Source: an uncultured Porphyromonadaceae bacterium (GTDB lineage Bacteria > Bacteroidota > Bacteroidia > Bacteroidales > Muribaculaceae). From it: DNA of 64,000 nucleotides. Both the position numbers and the translations under genes were made by a program. Under the pieces are notes generated by a model. That model ran no database searches, was not told the origin of the DNA, and worked only from the letters and a program-made list of their open reading frames with translations. The stretch lies in contig URMA01000003.1 of NCBI GenBank assembly GCA_900548875.1, positions 1 through 64,000 of the forward strand. The letters are read 5' to 3'. Below, one piece after another: positions 7,716-16,432 of this stretch. Positions within the stretch are counted from its first letter, which is position 1; every line of letters starts with the position of its first letter.

Positions 7716-10466
7716 ATGAGTAGGAAACTTTTTATTACGATAGGTTTGTTTTTCATGGCTGTCTTTTCCGGTGTTGCGGCAGTCGTTTCCGGGAGGGTGA
7801 CCGATAAAATTAGAGGAGAATTTCTTCCGATGGCAACGGTTACGCTTACGGATGCTTCCGGAAAATATGTCGCTTCGACGGTGAGCGGTGCCGACGGCCG
7901 TTTTTCTATCTCCGGCGTTGCAAGCGGGGAATATGTGATGAAAGTCACGTATCTGGGTTATAAGGAAACGAGCCGGCCGGTGCGTCTGAGTGGCGGAAAC
8001 GTGTCGGTGAGCGTTGAAATGGAGGAAGATACGCATGTGCTTTCCGAGCTGGAGGTGAAAGGGCGTGCCACCCGGGCCACGCAGAAGGGCGACAGCCTGG
8101 TATATAATGCCGAAGCCTTCAAGGTGCTTCAGGGCAGCACAGCCGAGGACTTGCTTTCGAAAATGCCGGGTATCGTTGTCGAGGGCGGTACGATTCAGGC
8201 GCAAGGCGAGGATGTGAAGAAAATACTTGTCGACGGCAAGGAATTTTTTGAAGGCGACGTGAACCTTGCTGTCAAAAACCTGCCTTCCGACATTATCGCC
8301 AGCATCGAAGTGTTTGACAAAAAGAGTGATCAGGCCGAGTTTACGGGCTTTGACGACGGCGAGGAAATCAAGACCATCAACATTGTGACGAAATCCGGCT
8401 TTTCGTCGGGAACTTTCGGCAATCTTTATGGCGGTTACGGCACGGACAACCGTTACAAGGTGGGTGGAAACATCAACTATTTTGACGGCGACCGCCGTAT
8501 CTCCCTGTTGGGGATGAGTAATAATGTCAATAATCAGAACTTTTCGCAGGAAGACCTTGCCGGTGTCATGTCGGCTTCGTCAAGCGGCCGTCTCGGCGGC
8601 AAGCGTGGAGGCGGACGTGGCGGTTCGTCGGCATCCGACTTCATGGTGGGGCAGTTGGGCGGCGTGGCATCGACCAACGGTGCCGGCTTGAACTATGTGG
8701 ACCAGTGGGGCAAGATGAAGTTTACGGGAAGCTATTTCTTCAATCAGACGAAGAATGATTCCGAGCAGCAGGTGGAGCGTGAGTTTTTCGACTCGTCGCT
8801 GCCGGGCATGACCTACGAAGAATTTACGCAGGCGCAAATGGAAAACTTCAACCACCGTTTCAATATCAGAATGGACTATCAGTTCGACCAGAACAATTCT
8901 CTGACTATCCGCCCGAAACTCAGTTTGCAGGACAATCATTCCTGGAACACGCTCGACGGAACCAATCTGCTGAACGGTGTGGCTTCCGACCAGGTGACGA
9001 GCAACAGCACGAAGGATGCGCTGGCCTACAATGCCGGGCTTGACCTTACTTACCGCCATCGCTTCGTTAAGGAGGGACGTACGCTGTCGGCCATGTTCGG
9101 CGGCACATGGTCGAACAACAGCAGCGACACATATACCGATTATCTGAACCGTCTGTACGACACGCAGCAGGAAGACGGCTACAGCCAGTATAAGAAGTCG
9201 GCTGTCAAGCAGCAGAGCTATCGCGGAAACTTGATGTTCACGGAAAAGCTTTGGGACAAATTCCAGTTGCAGACGAATTACAAGTTTTCGTATGCCGACA
9301 ATTCTTCGGACACGAAAACCTACAACAAGTCGACGGTGACCGACCTTTATGACCAGCTTGACGAGAGCATGTCGAATGTCTATCAGTCCGACTATCTGAC
9401 GCAGTCGGGCGGCATCGGGCTGCGCTATCGCAACGGCGCGTTCAATGCCATGCTGGGCAGCGATTTCCAGTGGGCGAATCTGATGGGCGACCAGGTGTAT
9501 CCGCAGCCCGAAAGCCTTGACCACCGCTATTTTTCCGTTTTGCCGTCGTTCAATGCCCGCTATTCGCTGAACCGCTCCAATTCGTTTCAGTTCCGCTATC
9601 GCAGCAGCTCTTCCGCGCCGTCGGTGAGCGACTTGCAGAGCGTCATCGACAATACGAATCCGCTGTATCTGTCGACAGGTAATCCGGAACTTGACCAGCA
9701 AATCAACCATTCGCTGAATTTGCGCTACATACTGACGACCAAATGGAGCCATACGTTGATTGTCATGGCCGGGGCTACGTTCCGCTCCAACTATATTGCC
9801 GACAGCACGTTTGTGGCAAAGGAGGACATCGTGCTGTCGCCGTCGGTCACGCTGAACAAGGGGGCACAGTTTACGAAGCCCGTCAATCTTGACGGCTATT
9901 ACAGTTTCCAGTCGATGCTCACCTACGGGTTTACGCTCGATTTTCTCCGCAGCAACATTAATCTGAGCCTTGCGGCCAACTATGCGAATGCCCCTACGAT
10001 ATTTGACGACAAACTGAGTTATACACGCGAATTGAACCTAATCCCGAAGATAATTGTTGGTAGTAATATCAGCGAGAATCTCGATTTCACGCTCAGTTAC
10101 TCGGCTACGGTCAATAAAATGATGAGTACGGTGGACCAGACTACTGCAAGCGACTATGTTTGCCATTCGGCGTCAGCCAAGTTGGGATGGACTTTCTGGA
10201 AAGGATTTACTTTCCGCAGTACATTCGGATATATCGGCTACGACGGGCTGGAGATGGCCGACAGCGATTATTTCCTTTGGAATGCCTCGTTGGGCAAGAA
10301 GTTCCTGAAGAACAATGCCGCCGAGTTGAAAATCGAAGCATTCGATTTGCTGAAGCAAAACCGCGCATTCTCTCATCGGGTGGGCAGCAACTATTATGAA
10401 TATGTCAACGGCAACGTGCTGGAACCGTATTTCATGCTGACCTTTACCTATGATTTGCGTCTGTAG
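7716..10466 (+). CDS. Outer-membrane beta-barrel protein with CarboxypepD_reg domain
   Basis: The product is 916 residues with a signal peptide (about 1-22). A CarboxypepD_reg-like domain (about 24-110, GRVTDKIRGEFLPMATVTL, GEYVMKVTYLGYKE) is followed by a plug-like region (KMPGIVVEGGTIQAQG, KKILVDGKEFFEGD) and a large barrel. A Gly/Ser/Arg-rich insertion sits near residues 290-307. The family is the TonB-receptor-like 'outer membrane beta-barrel' group without a SusD partner, and the substrate is unknown. It is transcribed divergently from a LytS/LytTR pair and followed by a CpxP-like Cys-rich gene. It is visibly more GC-rich than the similar gene at 2955. Confidence 0.82.
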   Translation: MSRKLFITIGLFFMAVFSGVAAVVSGRVTDKIRGEFLPMATVTLTDASGKYVASTVSGADGRFSISGVASGEYVMKVTYLGYKETSRPVRLSGGNVSVSVEMEEDTHVLSELEVKGRATRATQKGDSLVYNAEAFKVLQGSTAEDLLSKMPGIVVEGGTIQAQGEDVKKILVDGKEFFEGDVNLAVKNLPSDIIASIEVFDKKSDQAEFTGFDDGEEIKTINIVTKSGFSSGTFGNLYGGYGTDNRYKVGGNINYFDGDRRISLLGMSNNVNNQNFSQEDLAGVMSASSSGRLGGKRGGGRGGSSASDFMVGQLGGVASTNGAGLNYVDQWGKMKFTGSYFFNQTKNDSEQQVEREFFDSSLPGMTYEEFTQAQMENFNHRFNIRMDYQFDQNNSLTIRPKLSLQDNHSWNTLDGTNLLNGVASDQVTSNSTKDALAYNAGLDLTYRHRFVKEGRTLSAMFGGTWSNNSSDTYTDYLNRLYDTQQEDGYSQYKKSAVKQQSYRGNLMFTEKLWDKFQLQTNYKFSYADNSSDTKTYNKSTVTDLYDQLDESMSNVYQSDYLTQSGGIGLRYRNGAFNAMLGSDFQWANLMGDQVYPQPESLDHRYFSVLPSFNARYSLNRSNSFQFRYRSSSSAPSVSDLQSVIDNTNPLYLSTGNPELDQQINHSLNLRYILTTKWSHTLIVMAGATFRSNYIADSTFVAKEDIVLSPSVTLNKGAQFTKPVNLDGYYSFQSMLTYGFTLDFLRSNINLSLAANYANAPTIFDDKLSYTRELNLIPKIIVGSNISENLDFTLSYSATVNKMMSTVDQTTASDYVCHSASAKLGWTFWKGFTFRSTFGYIGYDGLEMADSDYFLWNASLGKKFLKNNAAELKIEAFDLLKQNRAFSHRVGSNYYEYVNGNVLEPYFMLTFTYDLRL

Positions 10467-10506
10467 AAAGAATCATTTATTAATCACTAAAAATAATTGG
10501 ATTGTT

Positions 10507-10851
10507 ATGAAAAAACTATTGGTTATGGCTGTCGTGGCAATTTTGTTTGTGGGGACAGCATCAGCTCAACGTCATTGTGGTCACGGTAAGCAGATGACAG
10601 TGAAAGAACGGGTGGAAATGCTCGATAAGGTGTTGAATCTGACCGATGACCAGGAAAAGAAGGTGACGGAGCTGTTTGAGGCAGTTGAGGCAAAGAACCT
10701 GCGCGGAACGGAACGCCGCAGTGAAATGCAGAGCGTTCGTGCGGAGGTGAAAAAACTGTTGACGGAAGAACAGCAGAAACTGTTTGACGACTATTGCAAC
10801 AATTGCTGTGGCAACAACTGCAAGCAGAACAGCGGATGCTGCCGCAAGTGA
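10507..10851 (+). CDS. CpxP/Spy-like periplasmic protein with Cys-rich tail
   Basis: I choose the ATG at 10507 (MKKLLVMAVVAILF), giving 114 residues with a signal peptide cleaved after ASA. The mature part is helical, with a Spy/CpxP-like pattern (LNLTDDQEKKVTELF, LLTEEQQKLFDDY). It ends in a cluster of Cys (NNCCGNNC, SGCC) that could bind a metal or form disulphides. It starts 41 bases after the barrel gene and ends at a strong hairpin, so the two are probably co-transcribed. A chaperone or metal/envelope-stress role is inferred from the fold pattern only. Confidence 0.7.
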   Translation: MKKLLVMAVVAILFVGTASAQRHCGHGKQMTVKERVEMLDKVLNLTDDQEKKVTELFEAVEAKNLRGTERRSEMQSVRAEVKKLLTEEQQKLFDDYCNNCCGNNCKQNSGCCRK

Positions 10852-10876
10852 TTTGTTTTAAATTGGTTATAAGAGA

Positions 10877-10905
10877 AAAGGGAAAAAGCGCGGCTTTTTC
10901 CCTTT
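10877..10905. terminator. Bidirectional terminator between the CpxP-like gene and efp
   Basis: A perfect 13-bp stem, AAAGGGAAAAAGC (10877-10889) against GCTTTTTCCCTTT (10893-10905), with a three-base loop lies between convergent genes. Confidence 0.85.
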
Positions 10906-10936
10906 CTTGTATGTGAAAATAAAATCAGCAGTCTGA

Positions 10937-11500
10937 TTATTTTACACGGCCGACGTATGAACCGTCGCGAGTGTCAACTTCGATGATTTCACCTGATTCG
11001 ATGAACAACGGAACACGTACAGTTGCACCTGTTTCAACAGTAGCCGGTTTCAATGTGTTTGTAGCAGTATCACCCTTCAAACCCGGTTCTGTGTAAGTGA
11101 TTTGTACTTTTGTCTTTTGTGGCATTTCAGCGAAAAGCACAGTTTCTGTAGAAGCGTCGGAAACAACTTCAACGATGTCGCCTTCTTTCATGAATTCCAC
11201 ACCTGTAATCAGGTCTTTGTGGATAGGAATTTGTTCGAAGTTTTCCTGGTTCATGAAGATGAAGTCGCCGCCATCTTCATAAAGATATTGGTACGGACGG
11301 CGTTCAACGCGTACGTCTTCGAGCTTTTCACCGATGTTGAAGCGGCGTTCCAAAACGTATCCGTCAACAACGTCTTTCAGCTTTGTACGCATGAAAGTGT
11401 TGCCTTTACCTGGTTTTACATGAAGAAATTCGATTACGAAATACAATTTGCCATCCATGCGGATGCAAGTTCCGTTCTTAATGTCTTGAGCGTTAATCAT
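10937..11500 (-). CDS. efp: Translation elongation factor P
   Basis: The 187-residue length is normal for EF-P. It has the KOW-like N-terminal domain, a central OB domain and a C-terminal OB domain (VRVPLFIESGEIIEVDTRDG). The loop that enters the ribosome reads KPGKGN, with Lys32 at the position modified in other EF-Ps. EF-P relieves ribosomes stalled on polyproline. It is a single-gene unit with a -7 box at 11558-11565 and a shared terminator downstream. No EpmA/EpmB-type modification gene is adjacent. Confidence 0.97.
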   Translation of the reverse strand: MINAQDIKNGTCIRMDGKLYFVIEFLHVKPGKGNTFMRTKLKDVVDGYVLERRFNIGEKLEDVRVERRPYQYLYEDGGDFIFMNQENFEQIPIHKDLITGVEFMKEGDIVEVVSDASTETVLFAEMPQKTKVQITYTEPGLKGDTATNTLKPATVETGATVRVPLFIESGEIIEVDTRDGSYVGRVK

Positions 11501-11557
11501 ACAATTTTTGTATATAAAAGTTTAATTATTAATCGTTGTTTTGTCGAATGACGGATG

Positions 11558-11565
11558 CAAAGTTA
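11558..11565 (-). promoter_or_regulatory. -7 box for efp
   Basis: CAAAGTTA on the plus strand reads TAACTTTG on the minus strand, matching TAnnTTTG, 58 bases upstream of the efp start. Confidence 0.6.
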
Positions 11566-11677
11566 TTATTTTTTCTTGATATGTAAGGAATTATTTGATG
11601 AAATTTGAAAAACCGCCAGTGGATTGATTGTATTTGTAGGGCATTTTTGCTAAATTCGCCATCATTAATTTTGAGAA

Positions 11678-12517
11678 ATGATGCGAAGATTTTTTACTAT
11701 ATGCGTGCTGTCGCTGGCTTCAGTTTTTGGGGTGTCGGCGCAGACTCCCGCCGATTCGGCCATGATTGCCGATGCCGGCTGGAAACAGACTGTCGTGGCC
11801 AACGGCATCACTGCACAGGAAGCGTCTTTTACATCGCTCTACGGTGTTCCCCAACATGTTGTGATAGTGCGTGTGCTGCCTGATTACGGTTCGATGGAAC
11901 TGGCACGCCACAATTCGTTTGAAAGGACAAGCAAGGTGGCTTTGCGTGAAGGTGCCGAAGCCGCTATCAATGGCTCTTTTTTCGACAAAAAGGCGCATTC
12001 GGTGTGCTTTTTCCAGAAGGATGGGACGGTGATCGACGTGTCGCAGGATGATGTGCTGAAAACCCTTGCCAACGGTGCGGTGGAAATTGACGGCGGGAAA
12101 TTGGCGATTGTCCGTTGGAACAAGAATATCGAACAGAATTACGATAAGAAAAATTGCGATGTGCTGGCATCCGGTCCGATGCTGGTGTTCGACGGTGAAG
12201 ACTGCGACATGACGCATTGCAATAAGGCTTTCTACGAAACACGCCATCCGCGCAGTGTGGTGGCAAAGATGAAGAACGGCGAAGTTTGGTTGATTGCCGT
12301 CGACGGACGTGCGAAAGGCAATGCCGAGGGCATGAGTCTGCCGCAGCTGCAGCATCTTGTCCGTGTGTTGGGCGCTGACGATGCGCTGAATCTTGACGGC
12401 GGCGGTTCGACAACGCTTTGGACATTGCCTTGCGGAGTGATGAACTGTCCGACAGACAACCGCAAGTTTGACCACGGAGGGGAACGGTGTGTGGCTAATT
12501 CGCTATTGGTGCGTTAA
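11678..12517 (+). CDS. Secreted phosphodiester glycosidase (NAGPA-domain) family protein
   Basis: The protein is 279 residues with a signal peptide (1-21, cleaved after VSA). The rest is the phosphodiester glycosidase (NAGPA, formerly DUF2233) fold, with the hallmark motifs AAINGSFFD (about 94-102) and LDGGGSTTLW near the C-terminus. Relatives remove GlcNAc from phosphodiesters or act on envelope and exopolysaccharide linkages; the substrate here is unknown. A possible -7 element (TAAATTCG, 11651-11658) precedes it. The lipoprotein gene starting at 12537 follows within 20 bases, suggesting an operon. Confidence 0.88.
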   Translation: MMRRFFTICVLSLASVFGVSAQTPADSAMIADAGWKQTVVANGITAQEASFTSLYGVPQHVVIVRVLPDYGSMELARHNSFERTSKVALREGAEAAINGSFFDKKAHSVCFFQKDGTVIDVSQDDVLKTLANGAVEIDGGKLAIVRWNKNIEQNYDKKNCDVLASGPMLVFDGEDCDMTHCNKAFYETRHPRSVVAKMKNGEVWLIAVDGRAKGNAEGMSLPQLQHLVRVLGADDALNLDGGGSTTLWTLPCGVMNCPTDNRKFDHGGERCVANSLLVR

Positions 12518-12536
12518 ACGTAAAAACCGACAGAAA

Positions 12537-13067
12537 ATGAGAAATACGTTATTTGTATTCATTGCCACCGTGCTGCTGTTTTCTTGCAGTGGCGGCAAGC
12601 AGGGAGAACAGCATGTGGACGATTTTATCTCCGGAACTTATTATGAAATACTCGAAGAAATGCACCGGGGCGGCGACCCGTCGAAGCTGCTTGTGCGTGC
12701 AGATTCCTGCCTGGGAGTGCTGCATTCCGACACTTCGGACTTTTTTGTCGGTCTTCAGAGTGTGAAAGGCTATCTCCATCAGATGCAGAACGATACTGCC
12801 GGTGCGCGTGTGGATTTTGAAAATGCGTTGGCAGCGATTGACCGCCGGTTGGCAACAGTGGACAGAGTAAGCCTCGACGATGCCTTGAACCGCGCCTATA
12901 CGTTGTGTATGCTCAACCGCAAGGACGAGGCTTTGCGCTATATCGACAGCTTGAAGTTCACGGCCAACGAATTGCTGATGTTGGGCGGGCAGCTGTCGCC
13001 TCACGAACTGATTGAAATGTTCGGTGCCGATAAGGCTGAACTTGACACGGCACAAGTGGAATTATAA
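12537..13067 (+). CDS. Small lipoprotein, TPR-like, unknown function
   Basis: I choose the ATG at 12537 (MRNTLFVFIATVLLF), which gives a lipoprotein signal with LLFSC as lipobox and 176 residues. An upstream in-frame start at 12468 would lie inside the preceding gene and bury the signal. The mature protein is helical with repeats resembling TPR units (AGARVDFENALAAIDRR, LNRAYTLCMLNRKDEAL). I do not recognise a family. It sits between the glycosidase and a clostripain-like lipoprotein on the same strand, with gaps of 19 and 15 bases. Confidence 0.7.
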   Translation: MRNTLFVFIATVLLFSCSGGKQGEQHVDDFISGTYYEILEEMHRGGDPSKLLVRADSCLGVLHSDTSDFFVGLQSVKGYLHQMQNDTAGARVDFENALAAIDRRLATVDRVSLDDALNRAYTLCMLNRKDEALRYIDSLKFTANELLMLGGQLSPHELIEMFGADKAELDTAQVEL

Positions 13068-13082
13068 AAAGACGAATGACAA

Positions 13083-14273
13083 ATGATTATGCAGAAGTTA
13101 GGAAAGTTTTTTTGTAGAATATCGGCAGTAGTTTTGTTGGCCGTTGTTGTAGTGGCGTCGGTTTCCTGTCGAGAGAATGAGCCGCCGAAGGGGGAGAACG
13201 AGCGGACACTGTTCATGTATTTTCCCTGGTCGGTCGACCTGACGTCGTTTTTCTATCAGAATGTAAACGACATGAAAAAAGCAATAGCCAACGTCGGGCT
13301 GAACAATCAGCGCGTGGTGGTGTATTTTGCCACGTCGGGTACGGCGGCCGAGATGTATGAACTGAAATACGAAAAAGGAAAATGTGTGCAGCAGACGCTG
13401 AAAACCTATAGCGGTAACGACGTGACAACGCCGGAGGGCGTGGCCGAAGTGCTGAACGATATGAAGACTTTTGCCCCGGCTAAAAAATATGCCATGACAA
13501 TCGGCTGCCATGGCATGGGCTGGCTTCCGATAGACAAGGACGAACTGCGCCTGAAATCGGGGTTGAAATACCATTGGGAAATGCCCGGAATGCCCTTGAC
13601 CCGATATTTTGGAGCGGGAATCGACAAGGAGTATCAGACGGAAATTACCGATTTTGCCGAGGGGCTGAAAATGGCAGGGCTGAAAATGGAGTATATCTTG
13701 TTTGACGATTGCTATATGTCGTCCATCGAGGTGGCATATGATTTGCGCGAGGTGACGGACTATCTTGTGGGCTCGACTTGCGAGATAATGGCATTCGGCA
13801 TGCCGTATGAAAAGATTGGTCCGTATTTGCTGGAAGAGCCGGATTTGGCAGCCGTATGCGATGAGTTCTACAAATTTTATTCCAATTATTCAACACCCTG
13901 CGGCACGTTGGCCGTAACCGATTGTCGGGAGGTGGAAAATATGGCGCAGGTGATGAAAGAAATAAATTCCAAATTTACGTTCGACGATTCGCTGATTGAC
14001 GATGTGCAGCGCTTGGACGGTTACCGGCCTTCGCTGTTCCTCGATTTTGGCGATTATGTGGACCATTTGTGTACCGATGACGCATTGTTGAGCCGCTTCC
14101 ATCAGCAGTTGGACCGCACGGTGATACACAAAGTGCATACGGAACAATATTATTCCATGTCGATGGGCTTCGTTACCATCCGCACCTTCTCAGGCATTAC
14201 CGTTTCCGACCCGAGCCAGCACCGCTGGGCTACGAAAAAGACAGAAACCGCCTGGTATCAGGCAACACATTGA
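13083..14273 (+). CDS. Clostripain-family (C11) cysteine peptidase lipoprotein
   Basis: The protein is 396 residues with a lipoprotein signal (VVVASVSC). The catalytic pair typical of peptidase family C11 is visible: His in TIGCHGMGW (about 137-145) and Cys in LFDDCYMSS (about 203-211), followed by GSTCEIMAFGMPY. Clostripain-type enzymes cleave after Arg or Lys and often self-process; no obvious cleavage loop is seen. The downstream intergenic region holds a long inverted telomere-like repeat that could terminate transcription. Family call is confident, substrate unknown. Confidence 0.88.
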   Translation: MIMQKLGKFFCRISAVVLLAVVVVASVSCRENEPPKGENERTLFMYFPWSVDLTSFFYQNVNDMKKAIANVGLNNQRVVVYFATSGTAAEMYELKYEKGKCVQQTLKTYSGNDVTTPEGVAEVLNDMKTFAPAKKYAMTIGCHGMGWLPIDKDELRLKSGLKYHWEMPGMPLTRYFGAGIDKEYQTEITDFAEGLKMAGLKMEYILFDDCYMSSIEVAYDLREVTDYLVGSTCEIMAFGMPYEKIGPYLLEEPDLAAVCDEFYKFYSNYSTPCGTLAVTDCREVENMAQVMKEINSKFTFDDSLIDDVQRLDGYRPSLFLDFGDYVDHLCTDDALLSRFHQQLDRTVIHKVHTEQYYSMSMGFVTIRTFSGITVSDPSQHRWATKKTETAWYQATH

Positions 14274-14276
14274 CTT

Positions 14277-14371
14277 GGGTTAGTGGTTATGGGTTAGAGG
14301 TTAGAGAGTTATCCTAATTTAGTTCGGTTGTCCCTCATCCATAACCCCTAAACGCTAACCCATAACCCCTG
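14277..14371. repeat. Telomere-like dispersed repeat, inverted pair forming a hairpin (locus 1)
   Basis: The left arm (14282-14312) is built on GGTTATGGGTTAGAGG. The right arm (14341-14370) is its imperfect reverse complement (CTAACCCATAACCCCT). About 28 unrelated bases separate them. It fills the gap between two convergent genes and could fold into a roughly 30-bp hairpin. Related copies lie at 21.0, 32.2 and 35.2 kb. Confidence 0.85.
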
Positions 14372-14908
14372 TTAATGGTCAATCCCATTACGGGAGAGAA
14401 TGCCTTGGGTGTAGTAGTGTTTCACTTCCTGCATGTCGGTAACGAGGTCGGCGATGTCGACGAGCGATTGCGGTGCCTTTCGGCCGGTGATGACCACTTC
14501 CACATTTTCCGCTCGTTCCCGAAGTGCGGAAAGAACCTCTTCTTCCGTCAGCAAATGAAAGTGGAGGGCAATGCACAGTTCGTCGAGGATGACGACGTCG
14601 AATTTGCCTTCCGTCATGATAGCCTTGCAGTGGGCAAGGGCTTCGCGCGCCGTGTCGATGTCGGTCTGTTCCGGCTCCTTGTCGATAAAACAGCCGCGGC
14701 CGAGCTGTTCTATCGTGATTTTCCCGAAAGAGTCGTCGGCATTGGCAAACAGTTGTTCGATGCGCGTTTCGTTGTATTTCATTGACTTGACAAACTGTCC
14801 GACATAGACCGACTTTCCTGCACAAAGGGCACGTACTGCAAGGCCGAACGCCGCCGTAGTTTTTCCTTTACCGTTGCCGGTGTAAACGTGTATATATCCT
14901 TTTTCCAT
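14372..14908 (-). CDS. cobO: Cob(I)yrinic acid a,c-diamide adenosyltransferase (CobO/BtuR type)
   Basis: The 178-residue length matches the CobA/CobO/BtuR family. The P-loop is GNGKGKTT (12-19), with FDVVILDELCIALHF as the Walker-B-like segment and ENVEVVITGRKAP, the family's typical nucleotide/corrinoid-site motif. The enzyme transfers adenosyl from ATP to reduced corrinoids, completing or salvaging adenosylcobalamin. No other cobalamin gene or recognisable cobalamin riboswitch is adjacent. A near-consensus -7 (TATCTTTA, reverse complement of 14930-14937) lies 21 bases upstream. The stop abuts the repeat. Confidence 0.94.
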   Translation of the reverse strand: MEKGYIHVYTGNGKGKTTAAFGLAVRALCAGKSVYVGQFVKSMKYNETRIEQLFANADDSFGKITIEQLGRGCFIDKEPEQTDIDTAREALAHCKAIMTEGKFDVVILDELCIALHFHLLTEEEVLSALRERAENVEVVITGRKAPQSLVDIADLVTDMQEVKHYYTQGILSRNGIDH

Positions 14909-15294
14909 ACGATTGCTGAATGACGGTGGTAAAGATACGGCTTTAAATCAAAACCTGCGGAACAGAAAGGGCGGAAAGAAATTGTAAATTCTTAAATTAA
15001 ATAAAAAAGAGAAGCGAATATTTGTTATTACACTGCAACTATTGTACTTTTACAAACTGAATAAAAAGGGCTGAATTTTCGGTATTGGATTGATGCGTTA
15101 AAGAAAGAACAGTTGAAGGCGCTGTGTCGGCTCCTACTACTCTACAAAACATTGATCATTTGCCCATGCGCTGGTTATGTGCCTGTTGGCCATAGGGAAA
15201 CTGTTCCTAAGGTTTGTATCCTTATTTGCTGGTGATTTCAGCTGCTTTTGTCAATAAATTAATTGTACCAAAACTAAAACCTAACTTAAAAACT
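14909..15294. other. Long leader of the galactose operon
   Basis: About 386 bases lie between divergent cobO and galK. A promoter is predicted at 15021-15052, leaving roughly 236 bases of 5' leader. An in-frame extension of galK from a TTG at 15214 has no conserved look. The leader has a possible imperfect stem around TTTGCCCATG (15158-15167) and CATAGGGAAA (15191-15200). I recognise no known riboswitch. Confidence 0.5.
15021..15052 (+). promoter_or_regulatory. Predicted promoter of the gal operon
   Basis: TTTG (15021-15024) is followed after 20 bases by TACTTTTA (15045-15052), one mismatch from TAnnTTTG. Spacing fits the Bacteroidota -33/-7 arrangement. Confidence 0.5.
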
Positions 15295-16428
15295 ATGGAA
15301 GCTAAAATTCGTGAACAATTCGCTGCGCGTTTTGGAGAAAAAGGAACTCTTTATGCATCAGCCGGACGTATTAATTTGATTGGTGAACATACGGACTATA
15401 ACGGTGGTTTCGTATTCCCGGGTGCTATCGACAAGTGCATCATGGCTGAAATTCGTCCGAACGGCACGGACAAGGTGCGTGTCTATTCCATGGACATTGA
15501 CGAATATGTGGAATTCGGCCTGCGTGAAGAGGGTGCTCCTACTCAGCAATGGGCCCGCTACATTTTTGGCGTTTGCCGCGAAATTCAGAAAAGAGGCGGT
15601 GTAGTGAAAGGATTTGACGCGGTGTTTGCAGGCAATGTGCCTCTCGGTGCCGGTCTTTCTTCTTCTGCCGCTTTGGAATCCTGTTTCGCTTTTGCCCTCA
15701 ACGACTTGTTTAACGACAATAAGATTGACAAATTCGAACTGGCCCGTATCGGTCAGTCGACAGAACATAATTATTGCGGTGTGAACTGCGGTATCATGGA
15801 CCAGTTCGCATCCGTTTTCGGCAAGAAAAACTGCCTGATGCGTTTGGATTGCCGTTCGATGGAGTTTGAATATTTCCCGTTTGAACCGAAAGGCTACAAA
15901 CTCGTGTTGGTTGACTCAGTGGTTAAGCACGAATTGGTTGACTCTCCTTACAACAAACGTCGCGAATCGTGCGAACGTGTAGCCAAGATATTGGGCGTTG
16001 AAACGCTTCGCGATGCTGAAATGGCTGACCTTGAAGCTAAAAAATCAGAAATCTCCGACGAGGATTACAAGCGTGCCGTTTATGTAATCGGTGAAAAGCA
16101 GCGCGTGCTTGACGTGTGCGATGCTTTGAAGAAAGGCGACTATGAAACCGTGGGCAAGCGCATGTATGAAACTCACGAGGGTATGTCGAAACTTTACGAA
16201 GTAAGCTGCGAAGAACTCGACTACTTGAATGATATTGCCAAGGAATGCGGTGTAACCGGTTCGCGCATCATGGGCGGCGGCTTCGGTGGCTGTACCATCA
16301 ACCTGGTGAAGGACGAACTTTACGATAACTTCATTGCTACGGCAAAGAAAAAATTTGCTGGTAAGTACGGTCATGAACCGAAGATTTATGATGTGGTAAT
16401 TTCTGACGGTGCTCACAGAATCGGATAG
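15295..16428 (+). CDS. galK: Galactokinase
   Basis: I choose the ATG at 15295 (MEAKIREQFAARFG), which gives 377 residues, the usual galactokinase length. The galactose signature GRINLIGEHTDYNGG (about 23-37), the GHMP ATP-binding motif PLGAGLSSSAALE and the C-terminal GSRIMGGGFGGC are all present. The enzyme phosphorylates alpha-D-galactose at C1 with ATP, the first committed step of the Leloir pathway. It heads an operon with galM (start 5 bases after its stop) and a sugar nucleotidyltransferase. No transporter or classical galT lies next to it. Confidence 0.97.
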   Translation: MEAKIREQFAARFGEKGTLYASAGRINLIGEHTDYNGGFVFPGAIDKCIMAEIRPNGTDKVRVYSMDIDEYVEFGLREEGAPTQQWARYIFGVCREIQKRGGVVKGFDAVFAGNVPLGAGLSSSAALESCFAFALNDLFNDNKIDKFELARIGQSTEHNYCGVNCGIMDQFASVFGKKNCLMRLDCRSMEFEYFPFEPKGYKLVLVDSVVKHELVDSPYNKRRESCERVAKILGVETLRDAEMADLEAKKSEISDEDYKRAVYVIGEKQRVLDVCDALKKGDYETVGKRMYETHEGMSKLYEVSCEELDYLNDIAKECGVTGSRIMGGGFGGCTINLVKDELYDNFIATAKKKFAGKYGHEPKIYDVVISDGAHRIG

Positions 16429-16432
16429 GCGT

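Noticed and set aside
8580..9752. 390-codon minus-strand frame antisense to the 916-residue barrel gene
   Set aside because: Shadow of a GC-biased coding strand; the plus strand has clear domain content.
2955..10466. Barrel genes considered as SusC components of polysaccharide utilisation loci
   Set aside because: Both are shorter than SusC, lack an adjacent SusD lipoprotein and have no glycoside hydrolase neighbours.
14909..15294. Cobalamin riboswitch upstream of cobO or a known riboswitch upstream of galK
   Set aside because: No B12-box-like conserved segment or other recognised aptamer core could be seen.
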